Notes: a model not told the origin generated them from the sequence alone. Positions 7,197-15,476 are shown, counted from the first letter of the stretch. The stretch: 17,223 bases of DNA from CTSOIL-112 sp049291875 (GCA_049291875.1 JBATQE010000066.1:1-17223); one strand, 5' to 3'. Made by a program: numbers and translations.

Positions 7197-8261
7197 ATGA
7201 GTGCAAAACAATGGCGTTTATTGGGTTTGGGAGCGGTGGTTTTGAGTGCGGCGGTATTTTCCGCGTGCGGTCAAAAATCGCAGACAACGGCAAATCCGGC
7301 GCAAGCAACGCCAGCCGCCGATGATGGCAAGGCTTTAACCGTATACAGCGCGCGCGCTGAGCAACTGATCCAGCCGATTTTGGATCAATACACGCAGGAA
7401 ACCGGCGTGAAGTTCAAACTGGTCTCGGACAAAGAGGGCGTGTTGATGGAGCGCATGAAAACCGAGGGCGTGCAGTCGCCCGCTGATCTGTTGATTACCG
7501 TCGATGCGGGTAATTTGTGGCAAGCGGCGCAAGCCGGTCTGCTCCAGCCGGTGCAATCGAACGTTTTGAGCGACAATATTCCGGCGCATTTGCGTGACCC
7601 TGAGAACAAATGGTTCGGTCTGTCGGTGCGTGCGCGCACGATTTTTTACAACACCGCTAAGGTCAAGCCCGAACAGCTCTCCAGCTATCAAAATCTGGCT
7701 GATGCGCAATGGAAAGGCAAGCTGTGTCTGCGCACCTCGAAAAAAGTCTACAACCAATCCTTGGTCGCCATGATGATGAGTGAAGACGGCGAACCGAAAA
7801 CCGAAGCGACGGTGAAAGGCTGGGTGGCGAATCTGGCGACCGAGGTATTCCCCGATGACACCAAATTGCTCGAAGCCATCGGCTCGGGTCAGTGCGAGGT
7901 TGGTATTGCCAATACCTATTACTATGGACGCTTGATGGGGAAATCGCCTGATCTGCCGGTGGGTATTTTCTGGGCGAATCAGCAGCTCAAAGGCACGCAC
8001 GTGAATGTCTCCGGTGCAGGTGTGGCGGCACACAGCAAACACAAGGATGAAGCGGTCAAATTACTCGAATGGCTGTCCTCGGACAAGGCGCAAGGCACAT
8101 TTGCCGGCAGCAATATGGAATATCCGGTGAATCCGAAGGTGCCTGCGAATGCGAAAGTCGCGGCTTGGGGTACATTTAAGCAAGACAGCAATAACATCTC
8201 TGCGGCCGGACGCGATCAGGCCAAAGCGGTGATGTTGATGGATCGTGCGGGTTATAAGTAA
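7197..8261 (+). CDS. fbpA: Ferric iron ABC transporter substrate-binding lipoprotein (FbpA family)
   Basis: FbpA-type proteins bind Fe3+ in the periplasm and deliver it to FbpBC. The start is the ATG with AAGGGAG at 7185-7191, 5 nt upstream; an in-frame GTG at 7155 would begin inside the promoter. The 354-residue protein has a hydrophobic leader ending AAVFSAC with Cys24 as a likely lipidation site; the lipobox is imperfect (Phe at -3). A Gln/Ala/Pro/Thr-rich linker (25-44) precedes the binding fold, which opens at LTVYSAR. Tyr241-Tyr243 in TYYYG fit the tandem iron-ligand tyrosines of the family. Purely soluble, cleaved export is the alternative. The gene is followed by hairpins before fbpB, a layout that gives more binding protein than permease. 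Confidence 0.93.
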   Translation: MSAKQWRLLGLGAVVLSAAVFSACGQKSQTTANPAQATPAADDGKALTVYSARAEQLIQPILDQYTQETGVKFKLVSDKEGVLMERMKTEGVQSPADLLITVDAGNLWQAAQAGLLQPVQSNVLSDNIPAHLRDPENKWFGLSVRARTIFYNTAKVKPEQLSSYQNLADAQWKGKLCLRTSKKVYNQSLVAMMMSEDGEPKTEATVKGWVANLATEVFPDDTKLLEAIGSGQCEVGIANTYYYGRLMGKSPDLPVGIFWANQQLKGTHVNVSGAGVAAHSKHKDEAVKLLEWLSSDKAQGTFAGSNMEYPVNPKVPANAKVAAWGTFKQDSNNISAAGRDQAKAVMLMDRAGYK

Positions 8262-8263
8262 AT

Positions 8264-8301
8264 ACACGCAAATACAGCGTGTTTGGAATGAGATTTCATT
8301 C
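8264..8301 (+). other. Two small hairpins after fbpA
   Basis: ACACGC (8264-8269) pairs with GCGTGT (8277-8282), and GAATGA (8286-8291) pairs with TCATTC (8296-8301, loop GATT). Both stems are 6 bp and perfect, and begin right after the fbpA stop. They may protect the fbpA mRNA end together with the longer hairpin downstream. Short stems like these also arise by chance. Confidence 0.4.
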
Positions 8302-8320
8302 AGCATTTAGGTGAGGCGTC

Positions 8321-8360
8321 AATCGGTTTGAGAGTGATCTCAAACCGATTTGGCGTTTTA
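8321..8360 (+). terminator. Partial terminator between fbpA and fbpB
   Basis: AATCGGTTTGAGA (8321-8333) pairs perfectly over 13 bp with 8338-8350, with loop GTGA. The T-rich tail TGGCGTTTTATTG starts after a short gap, so termination is probably incomplete. Placed within an operon after the binding-protein gene, it would lower fbpBC expression relative to fbpA. Confidence 0.7.
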
Positions 8361-8419
8361 TTGAGAAATATGGGCAATGGATTTATGGACAGTACAGTGA
8401 CGAAAGGTGCGATGAATTG

Positions 8420-10027
8420 ATGCGGATAAATTCGGGTGGCGTATGGCTTTGGCGCGTGGTGCTGCTGAGCTTGTGCGCCCTGACTTTAATTCCTTTGTCG
8501 GGGTTGTTGCAATGGGATGGCGTGGATCGCGCCGTTTGGGCGCATCTGTGGGCGTATCAAGTGCCGACGCTGTTGCGCAATACCACGGTGCTGTTATTTG
8601 GCGTGGGTTTTGGTGTACTGCTGCTCGGAATTTCGTGTGCGTGGCTGGTGAGTTTTTATGAGTTTCCTTTGCGCGGCGTGTTGCGCTGGTTATTGATGTT
8701 GCCGATGGCGATGCCGGCGTATGTGCTGGCGTTTGCCCTGCTGGGTGTGTTTGACTATTCGGGTGGTGTGCAAACGTATTTGCGCACGCATGGCGTGGAT
8801 GCTTCGGCTTGGCTGGATTTGCGCTCGGATTGGGGCGTGGTGCTGGTGCTGAGCTTGGCGCTGTATCCGTATGTGTATCTGCTGGCGCAGGAGGGTTTCG
8901 CGCATCTGGGCGTGCGCGTGCAGGAGGTCGGCCAGTCGCTGGGTTTGTCGCCGTGGCAGTCGTTTTGGCGCGTGGTGTTGCCGAGTACGCGGCCGTGGTG
9001 GATGGGTGGCTTGGGTCTGGCTTTGATGGAGACGCTGGCGGATTTTGGTACGGTGTCTACTTTGGGTTTTGATACGTTTACCACGGCGATTTATAAGGCG
9101 TGGTTTGCGTTGTTTTCGTTTCAGAGCGCGCAGCAGTTGGCCTCGTTGATGATCTTGCTGGTGTTTGCTTTGCTGTGGTTGGAGTTGCGCGCACGCGGTC
9201 ATCGCCGTTATCAGGCTTTGGGACGAACCGCGCCGATTGTGCGTCAAAAGTTGTCTTTTTGGGGCAAAGTGGGCGTGAGCGTGTGGCTTTGGGGGATTTT
9301 GAGTTTGGCGTGTTTTGTGCCCGTGGCGCAATTGTTGGCATGGGTCGGTGCGCAAACACAGTTGAATTGGGCGCGGGTTGGCTCGCTGTTGGGACAGTCG
9401 TTGTTGCTCGGCGTTTTGGCGGCGTTGGTGGTGGTGCTGTTGGCGTCCATGCTGGCGTATGCACGGCGTTACGCGCATCTGCGCGGGCAGTCGGTTTTGG
9501 TGCAAATCGCGACCTTGGGTTATGCGGTTCCCGGCTCGATTTTGGCAGTGGCGTTTTTCACGCCGATGGCTTTTTTGGATCGGATGCTGTTGAACTTGGG
9601 TTGGTTGGATGCGGGTGAGGTGCTGTTTCGTGGCTCGCTGGTGGCTTTGTTACTGGCGTATGCGACGCGCTTTTTGGCGGTGGCGCACGCGTCGGTGGAG
9701 AGCGGTTTGCAGCGCATGGGACGACATCATGAGGAGGTGGCGCAGAGCTTGGGCGTGGCGGGATTTGCATTGTGGCGGCGGGTGCATTGGCCGTTGCTGT
9801 ATTCGAGTCTGCTCACGGCGGGGCTGATGGTCGCGGTCGATGTGATGAAGGAAATGCCGATGACGCTGATGGCGCGTCCGACCGGCTGGGATACCTTGGC
9901 GACGCAGATTTTTGCTTATACCAGCGAGGGTGATTGGCATAACGCGGCGTTGCCGTCTTTGCTATTGGTGTTGGTCGGTCTGATTCCGGTCGGTTTGCTG
10001 GCATGGCAAATGCGGCGGCGATTTTGA
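8420..10027 (+). CDS. fbpB: Ferric iron ABC transporter permease (FbpB family)
   Basis: The inner-membrane channel subunit of the iron importer, 535 residues with about twelve hydrophobic segments. It is a tandem fusion of two permease domains, as normal for FbpB/SfuB. Each half has the EAA-type loop that contacts the ATPase: the first around residues 168-190 (EVGQSLGLSPWQSFWRVVLP), the second around 438-460 (EVAQSLGVAGFALWRRVHWP). The end KEMPMTLMARPTGWDTLAT is highly typical of the family. The ATG at 8420 follows GAAAGG at 8402-8407 by 12 nt, somewhat long spacing; a TTG one codon earlier is the alternative. Only 14 bases separate its stop from the fbpC start. Leucine is largely encoded by TTG and CTG, as in the DMT genes. 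Confidence 0.94.
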   Translation: MRINSGGVWLWRVVLLSLCALTLIPLSGLLQWDGVDRAVWAHLWAYQVPTLLRNTTVLLFGVGFGVLLLGISCAWLVSFYEFPLRGVLRWLLMLPMAMPAYVLAFALLGVFDYSGGVQTYLRTHGVDASAWLDLRSDWGVVLVLSLALYPYVYLLAQEGFAHLGVRVQEVGQSLGLSPWQSFWRVVLPSTRPWWMGGLGLALMETLADFGTVSTLGFDTFTTAIYKAWFALFSFQSAQQLASLMILLVFALLWLELRARGHRRYQALGRTAPIVRQKLSFWGKVGVSVWLWGILSLACFVPVAQLLAWVGAQTQLNWARVGSLLGQSLLLGVLAALVVVLLASMLAYARRYAHLRGQSVLVQIATLGYAVPGSILAVAFFTPMAFLDRMLLNLGWLDAGEVLFRGSLVALLLAYATRFLAVAHASVESGLQRMGRHHEEVAQSLGVAGFALWRRVHWPLLYSSLLTAGLMVAVDVMKEMPMTLMARPTGWDTLATQIFAYTSEGDWHNAALPSLLLVLVGLIPVGLLAWQMRRRF

Positions 10028-10041
10028 GGGGGGAGCGTAGG

Positions 10042-11112
10042 ATGGGAAATGCTTATTTGGCGGTGCGTGACATTGCGGTGGATTATGGGCATAAGACACA
10101 TAACAGAGGGCAAAACGCGCGCAACGTCGTGCTGTCGAATTTGTCTTTACAGTTGGCGCAAGGGGAAATCGGTTGCCTGCTTGGTGCATCCGGCTGCGGT
10201 AAGTCCACGGTGCTGCGCGCAATTGCCGGATTTGTCGCCATTGGCGCGGGGCAGATTGAGCTGAATCAACGATGCTTGGCAGCAGATGGCTTGCATACGC
10301 CGGCGCATGCGCGTGCGGTTGGCATGGTGTTTCAGGATTACGCGCTGTTTCCGCATTTGAACGTGGCGGATAATGTCGCGTTTGGCTTGTCGGCTTGGTC
10401 AAAAGCCGAGCGTGCCGAGCGCGTGCGTTATTTGCTCGAATTAACGCAATTACAGGACTACGCGCGCAGCTACCCGCACCAACTCTCGGGTGGCCAGCAA
10501 CAGCGCGTGGCGCTGGCTCGGGCGCTGGCACCCAAACCGCAATTGTTGCTATTGGATGAGCCGTTCTCCAACCTCGATGTGGCTTTGCGTGCGCAACTGG
10601 CGCACGAGGTGCGGGCATTGCTCAAGCACGAAGGCACTACCGCGCTGTGGGTCACGCACGATCAGATTGAAGCCTTTCATGTCGCTGATCAAATCGGCGT
10701 GATGGAGGGCGGTGCGATTGTGCAGTGGGACACGCCGTATGCGCTGTACCACGCGCCGAAAACGCGCGAAATTGCCGCGTTTATCGGACAAAGTGTATTG
10801 CTCTCAGCGCGTGCGACGAGCAAACACATGATTGAGGTCGCTGAATTTGGCGAGTACCCGAGCGGCAGAGCTTTGACAACCGGGCAAGCGGTTCAGGTGC
10901 TTTTGCGGCCGGATGATGTGATACACGACGATCATGCGCCGATTCACGCTCAGATCGAGGACAAACACTTTCACGGCGCGAATTTTATTTACCACCTGCG
11001 TTTACGCGACGGCCAGCGGATTTTGGCGCACGTCCCGTCGCACCACAATCACGCGGTGGGTGAGTCCATCGGCGTGCGTTTGGATTTAAATCATTTGGTG
11101 GTGTTTGATTAA
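10042..11112 (+). CDS. fbpC: Ferric iron ABC transporter ATP-binding protein (FbpC family)
   Basis: The cytoplasmic ATPase that powers FbpB. In 356 residues it shows Walker A GASGCGKST (48-56), Q-loop Gln98, signature LSGGQQQR (148-155), Walker B LLLLDEP (168-174) and the switch His206. The C-terminal part (about 245-356) contains VLLRPDDV, as in the TOBE-type regulatory domain of this group. I chose ATG 10042 because GGGGGGAG at 10028-10035 lies 6 nt before it. An in-frame ATG at 10003 would add 13 residues and overlap fbpB but lacks such a site. The gene ends the iron operon and converges with the nucleoside-type permease. Confidence 0.94.
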   Translation: MGNAYLAVRDIAVDYGHKTHNRGQNARNVVLSNLSLQLAQGEIGCLLGASGCGKSTVLRAIAGFVAIGAGQIELNQRCLAADGLHTPAHARAVGMVFQDYALFPHLNVADNVAFGLSAWSKAERAERVRYLLELTQLQDYARSYPHQLSGGQQQRVALARALAPKPQLLLLDEPFSNLDVALRAQLAHEVRALLKHEGTTALWVTHDQIEAFHVADQIGVMEGGAIVQWDTPYALYHAPKTREIAAFIGQSVLLSARATSKHMIEVAEFGEYPSGRALTTGQAVQVLLRPDDVIHDDHAPIHAQIEDKHFHGANFIYHLRLRDGQRILAHVPSHHNHAVGESIGVRLDLNHLVVFD

Positions 11113-11187
11113 GCTAATCGTAGATATCGCCTCTGTTGGGTGAACAAACGGCATTCATAGATTATGGATAATATTCTGAATGAACGA

Positions 11188-11209
11188 GGTCGGATACCCG
11201 TATCCGACC
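11188..11209. terminator. Possible bidirectional terminator between convergent genes
   Basis: GGTCGGATA (11188-11196) pairs perfectly with TATCCGACC (11201-11209) around the loop CCCG. It lies between the ends of fbpC (+) and the permease gene (-), where a shared terminator is expected. Neither strand has a strong U-tract after it; the minus side (TCGTTCATTC) is the better one. Confidence 0.5.
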
Positions 11210-11243
11210 GACGTTGATGCCGCCCCCAAATCCATCTGCGTGA

Positions 11244-12347
11244 TTATTTTTTCCACACAATTCGGTAATTCACCAACACATCCGCGCTGAGTAGGAATAG
11301 CAACAATAAGCCTTGAAACAGCATGCTCACCGACTGAGGCAGGCTCATGGAGATTTGCAGCGCTTCGCCGCCGAGGGTGAGCAGCGCCATCAGCAGCGCG
11401 CCGAGCAGAACGCCCATCGGGTGCAAACGTCCCAAAAAGGCGACGATGATGGCGGTGAAGCCATAGCCCGGGCGCCAGCTCTCTTGCAATTGACCGACCG
11501 GACCGGCAACTTCGAGCGCACCGGCCAAACCTGCCAAGCCGCCGCTGATCAGCAGCGCCAGCCAAATCAAACGGTTGGTTTTAAAACCAGCGTAGTTCGC
11601 TGCTTTGGGTGCAAGCCCCGCGACGGTCATTTGAAAGCCGATGAAGGAGCGTTTGACGAACAGCCACATCAGCGGCACGGCCAGTAGTAGCAATAAAACG
11701 CCAACATGCAAGCGCGTGGTTTCGAGCGCTGGTAACCATTGGCCAAGCAGCGGCAGCGTTGCGTGCGCGGGGAACATTTGTGATTGTGGAAAACCCGCGC
11801 CCATCGGGTCTTGCAGCGGTGCGGTGTTGTCCACCGTGCCGACCAGTAAATATTGCAGCAGGCTTTGCGCCACATACACCAGCATCAGCGTGGTTAGAAT
11901 TTCATTGGCGTTGAACTGCGTGCGCATCCACGCGGCCAAACCCGCCCACACCATGCCGCCGACGATGCCGGCGAGAATCATCAGCACGACCAGCGCGCCC
12001 GAGGTGATGCTGTTTTGCGCGTAGACCATGACGGCGGTGGCGAAAATCCCACCCATGACCAATTGACCTTCCGCGCCGATATTCCATACTTGTGCGCGGT
12101 AGGCGACCGCCAAACCCAGACCGATCAAGCACAGCGGCAGGGCTTTGAGCAGCCACTCGCTGATGCCGTAGACGGAGGACAGCGGCTCGATAAAGTAGGC
12201 TTTAAACGCGATTTGCGGGTCCACACCCAACAGCATGAAAATAGCCAAACCCGCAATCAGCGTGGCAATGACGACGATCAGCGGTACGATGAACTGCATA
12301 CGCAATGACGGCTCTGGGCGAGAAACGAGTTTGAATGGGATGAGCAT
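11244..12347 (-). CDS. ABC transporter permease, nucleoside/BMP type
   Basis: An inner-membrane permease of the branched-chain/sugar family (Pfam BPD_transp_2), 367 residues with about nine to ten hydrophobic segments. The motif WNIGAEGQL (about residues 88-96) and the later SGGLAGLAGALEV are hallmarks of the first permease in nucleoside and BMP-linked importers such as the Bacillus YufP/Nup type. It begins 28 bases after the stop of the ATPase gene on the same strand and is surely in its operon. The family normally has a second, shorter permease directly after this one; here the operon ends and fbpC converges. Likely cargo is a purine or pyrimidine nucleoside or a related compound, by family only. 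Riboflavin and simple sugars are alternatives. Confidence 0.88.
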   Translation of the reverse strand: MLIPFKLVSRPEPSLRMQFIVPLIVVIATLIAGLAIFMLLGVDPQIAFKAYFIEPLSSVYGISEWLLKALPLCLIGLGLAVAYRAQVWNIGAEGQLVMGGIFATAVMVYAQNSITSGALVVLMILAGIVGGMVWAGLAAWMRTQFNANEILTTLMLVYVAQSLLQYLLVGTVDNTAPLQDPMGAGFPQSQMFPAHATLPLLGQWLPALETTRLHVGVLLLLLAVPLMWLFVKRSFIGFQMTVAGLAPKAANYAGFKTNRLIWLALLISGGLAGLAGALEVAGPVGQLQESWRPGYGFTAIIVAFLGRLHPMGVLLGALLMALLTLGGEALQISMSLPQSVSMLFQGLLLLFLLSADVLVNYRIVWKK

Positions 12348-12375
12348 GGTGTGCTGTGCTTATATCGTTGATGGG

Positions 12376-13938
12376 TTAGGCCGAAGCGGTGTTTTGTGTT
12401 GGATGGTGTTCAAACAACCCTGACATCCACAGGCCGATTTGTTCGGGCGTGGTGTCCTCGGTCGGGCAGGTTGGCGATACGCGACCATGTGCGATGACGG
12501 CAATGCGATCGGCGATTTGGAAAATTTCTTCCAATTCCTCGGAAATCAGCAAAATAGCCACGCCTTCCGCAGCCAGATCAAGCAGGCGCTGGCGTAAAAA
12601 TGCGGATGCGCCGACGTCCACGCCCCAAGTCGGTTGCGCCACGATCATGAGTTTGGGCGCGAGCAAAATTTCACGCCCCATGATGAATTTTTGCAAATTG
12701 CCGCCGGACAGACTGCTGGCGGTGCTTTGGTTGCCTTGGCATTTGACTTGAAACTCTTGGATGCAGCGATCGGCCAATTCGCGGGTTTTTTTGCGTTGAA
12801 TCAGGCCGCGACGCAGCATACCGAATTTGGGTGATTGATAAGCGGTCAGCAGGGCGTTTTCACTCAGGCTCATGGCGGGAACGGCGCCTTTGCCGAGACG
12901 CTCTTCGGGCACGAAACACAGCCCCAGCCCCAAGTTGCGCCGTTGCGCCGCGTCCATGTGACCGGCACTTTGTCCCATAATTTGCACCATATCGGCGCGC
13001 GCGGCGCGTTTTTCACCGGACAAGGCGGCGAGTAATTCGGCTTGTCCGTTGCCCGAAACGCCCGCAATCCCGAGAATTTCACCGGCGCGCACGGACAGCT
13101 TGACCTCGGATAAATCGACACCGAACGGATCGTCGGTCGGCATGGATAAGTTGTTGATTTGCAATCGAATATCGCCGGTTTCGTGCGAGGCGTGTTCGTA
13201 CTGCGGCAAGGCGCGACCGATCATCAATTGTGCCATGGTCTCGACGGTTTCTTCTTTGGGCTTGCATTCGCCCGACACCGCGCCGTGGCGTAGCACGGTG
13301 GCGCTATCACACAGACTTTGGATTTCGTCGAGTTTGTGGCTGATGTACAGAATACTGCAACCTTCGGCAGCCAATTGGCGCAGGGTGACGAAGAGCTTTT
13401 CGACCGCTTGCGGCGTGAGTACCGAGGTTGGCTCATCCATAATCAGCAGTTTCGGATTTTGCAGCAGACAGCGCACGATTTCGACGCGTTGGCGCTCGCC
13501 CACAGACAAATCGTGCACCAGACGTTGCGGCGCGATCGGCAGGCCATAATGCTCGGACACCTGTTTGATGCGTTCGGACAGTGTGCTCATGTTGACTTTT
13601 TCGTCCATGGCCAGTGCGATGTTCTCGACCACGGTCAGGGTTTCAAACAGCGAAAAGTGCTGAAACACCATGCCGATACCGAGTGCGCGCGCTTGTGCAG
13701 GGGATTTGATTTGGACTTCCTGTCCGTCCCAGAGAATTTTACCTGCGTCCGGCTGGGTCACGCCGTAGATCATTTTCATCAGCGTGGATTTGCCCGCGCC
13801 GTTTTCGCCCAATACGGCGTGAATTTCACCCGGTGCGACGGACAGGTTGACGTTGTCATTGGCGCGCATGGTGCCGTAAATTTTAGTCATGCCTTGCAGT
13901 TCAATGCGGGCGGGTGTAGCGGTGTGGTGTGCGGTCAT
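12376..13938 (-). CDS. ABC transporter ATP-binding protein with two ATPase domains, nucleoside/sugar type
   Basis: The 520-residue subunit holds two fused ATPase domains. The first is complete: Walker A GENGAGKST (44-52), signature LSVGERQR (144-151), Walker B LLIMDEP (164-170) and His201. The second is degenerate as usual in this family: GVSGNGQAE in place of Walker A (293-301), an intact LSGGN (410-414), and VAQPTWGVDVGA for Walker B (433-444). This pattern matches YufO/NupA-type subunits that energise nucleoside uptake. The start ATG lies only 11 bases after the stop of the DUF808 gene, with no evident Shine-Dalgarno sequence, so translation may depend on coupling. No binding protein gene is beside it in the window. 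Confidence 0.92.
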   Translation of the reverse strand: MTAHHTATPARIELQGMTKIYGTMRANDNVNLSVAPGEIHAVLGENGAGKSTLMKMIYGVTQPDAGKILWDGQEVQIKSPAQARALGIGMVFQHFSLFETLTVVENIALAMDEKVNMSTLSERIKQVSEHYGLPIAPQRLVHDLSVGERQRVEIVRCLLQNPKLLIMDEPTSVLTPQAVEKLFVTLRQLAAEGCSILYISHKLDEIQSLCDSATVLRHGAVSGECKPKEETVETMAQLMIGRALPQYEHASHETGDIRLQINNLSMPTDDPFGVDLSEVKLSVRAGEILGIAGVSGNGQAELLAALSGEKRAARADMVQIMGQSAGHMDAAQRRNLGLGLCFVPEERLGKGAVPAMSLSENALLTAYQSPKFGMLRRGLIQRKKTRELADRCIQEFQVKCQGNQSTASSLSGGNLQKFIMGREILLAPKLMIVAQPTWGVDVGASAFLRQRLLDLAAEGVAILLISEELEEIFQIADRIAVIAHGRVSPTCPTEDTTPEQIGLWMSGLFEHHPTQNTASA

Positions 13939-13949
13939 GGTGAATCACA

Positions 13950-14882
13950 TTAGTGTGCAGGAGATTTGTTCGGTGTGAATTTGCTCACGAGGGTAACGAC
14001 GATTAAAACCAGCGCACCGACGATCATGCCGACGATCAAATCCATCAAGATACTGGAGATGCCTTGCAACCAGGAGGGTACGCTGTGTGCGACCACTTCG
14101 TAGGCGTGGTGGACGCCGAAGCTATGTGGCAAGTTGTGCGCAATGATGCTGCCGCCGACGAGGAACATCGCCAGCGTACCGACAAAGGCCAAAGCTTTCA
14201 TCAGGCGCGGCATGATCCACAGAGCGAATTTGCCCAATGACTGTGCGATGCTGTTTTTTTTCTGTAACAGCCACAAACCGACGTCATCGAGTTTGACAAT
14301 GCCGCCGACCAAGCCATACACGCCGACCGTCATCAACACAGAAATGCCTACCAACACGGCGAGCTGTTGCATCAATGGGCGACCTTGAACGATGCCCAGC
14401 GTAATCACAATGATTTCGGCGGAGAGAATAAAGTCGGTGCGAATCGCGCCTTTGACTTTATCCTTTTCGTATTGCACCATATCGACGGTTTCGTTTTCGA
14501 TGGCGTTGACCAGTTCGATGTGGTGTTGTTGGTCTTCCTCTTTTTTGTGTAGCAATTTGTGTGCGACTTTTTCAAAACCTTCAAAGCACAAATACGCACC
14601 ACCGATCATCAGTAAAATGGTGACCAACCACGGCTGCCATGCCGCCAAAGCGAGCGACAGCGGAACGATGATGGCCTTGTTGACGAGCGAGCCTTTGGCC
14701 ACCGCCCAGACCACGGGCAATTCGCGATTGGCGTTGATGCCGGTGACTTGCTGCGCATTCAGTGCCAAATCGTCGCCGAGTACGCCGGCGGTTTTTTTCG
14801 CGGCGACTTTGGTCATGACACTGACGTCATCGAGCAACGTGGCAATGTCGTCCAATAGGGTTAATAAACTTGCACCCGCCAT
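13950..14882 (-). CDS. DUF808 (YedI-like) membrane protein
   Basis: The 310-residue protein matches the DUF808/YedI family from its start MAGASLLTLLDDIATLLDDV, the conserved KKTAGVLGDDLALNA and the segment GGAYLCFEGFEKV. It has about five or six hydrophobic segments, a soluble charged stretch at 108-145 (HKKEEDQQHH region), and probably sits in the inner membrane. The family has no established function that I know of. AAGGA lies 9 nt before the ATG. It is the first gene of a three-gene minus-strand operon with the nucleoside-type ATPase and permease, 11 bases from the ATPase. That tight spacing is either a functional hint or accidental operon packing. Confidence 0.9.
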   Translation of the reverse strand: MAGASLLTLLDDIATLLDDVSVMTKVAAKKTAGVLGDDLALNAQQVTGINANRELPVVWAVAKGSLVNKAIIVPLSLALAAWQPWLVTILLMIGGAYLCFEGFEKVAHKLLHKKEEDQQHHIELVNAIENETVDMVQYEKDKVKGAIRTDFILSAEIIVITLGIVQGRPLMQQLAVLVGISVLMTVGVYGLVGGIVKLDDVGLWLLQKKNSIAQSLGKFALWIMPRLMKALAFVGTLAMFLVGGSIIAHNLPHSFGVHHAYEVVAHSVPSWLQGISSILMDLIVGMIVGALVLIVVTLVSKFTPNKSPAH

Positions 14883-14912
14883 GATGGGTTGTCCTTGGTT
14901 GAAAAACGTTAA

Positions 14913-14940
14913 ACTATAATGATAGCGTCAAACCCCTCAA
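14913..14940 (-). promoter_or_regulatory. Possible promoter of the DUF808-ABC operon
   Basis: On the minus strand TTGAGG (14935-14940) is followed after 16 bp by TATAGT (14913-14918, five of six to TATAAT). It is about 30 bases upstream of the DUF808 start. The -35 matches only four of six. Confidence 0.4.
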
Positions 14941-15154
14941 AATGCATTAAAATTCAGGGAAAAGCCGCACCGGGTAACAAGAAAGTTCTGTTGCAGGAAT
15001 TCAACAATTTCGCATGATTGGTGCGTGATTGGTACTTGATTTTGCGACAGATATGCAAAAAATCGTCAACCTGAACCGAGCTTGGGGCATTATATGGGAC
15101 GTAGGCGGATTGATCGCATCAATGAGCCTTTCACACACAGAAATGGAGCATCAA

Positions 15155-15388
15155 ATGAACACACAATTAGTCAAACGCATTGCCTTGTCCACACTGCTGG
15201 TTGGTTTGGCAGCGGGTGCGGTCGCGTATGCCGCCACGTTTGCCGAAGCGGATACCAATGGCGACGGCAAATTGTCGTTGGAAGAGGCCAAAGCCGCCAA
15301 TTTGCAAGATGTCGTGACCAATTTTAAGAAAATTGACACCGATCGCGACGGTTTCTTGTCCAAAGCGGAGCTGAAAGCCAACCGCTAA
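15155..15388 (+). CDS. Small exported EF-hand calcium-binding protein
   Basis: A 77-residue protein with a signal peptide (MNTQLVKRIALS, hydrophobic core, likely cut after VAYA at residue 26) and two canonical EF-hand loops: DTNGDGKLSLEE at 33-44 and DTDRDGFLSKAE at 61-72. All calcium-ligand positions, including the final Glu, are present in both. The mature protein of about 51 residues is essentially one EF-hand pair and would be periplasmic. I took the ATG preceded by GGAG at 15145-15148, 6 nt away; a longer frame from 15029 would put 42 residues before the signal peptide. It stands alone between divergent and tandem neighbours and has its own terminator. Calcium buffering or sensing is a guess from the motif. 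Confidence 0.87.
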   Translation: MNTQLVKRIALSTLLVGLAAGAVAYAATFAEADTNGDGKLSLEEAKAANLQDVVTNFKKIDTDRDGFLSKAELKANR

Positions 15389-15422
15389 CGCATTCTTACC
15401 CCATCACGGATCATTCGTGAGC

Positions 15423-15460
15423 AATACCCTGCGCGCACCCGCCGCAGGGTATTTTCGTTA
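15423..15460 (+). terminator. Rho-independent terminator of the EF-hand gene
   Basis: AATACCCTGCG (15423-15433) pairs perfectly with CGCAGGGTATT (15443-15453), an 11-bp stem with a 9-nt loop, followed by TTCGTTATCGTT. It is 35 bases after the stop codon. Confidence 0.8.
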
Positions 15461-15476
15461 TCGTTGCCATACAGCG

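Noticed and set aside
8690..9505. 271-residue minus-strand open frame opposite fbpB
   Set aside because: Composition is again Gln/Arg/His-rich without motifs, and fbpB on the other strand is certain.
15029..15154. Longer start for the EF-hand protein
   Set aside because: It would place 42 residues before an obvious signal peptide; the ATG at 15155 has a proper GGAG site.
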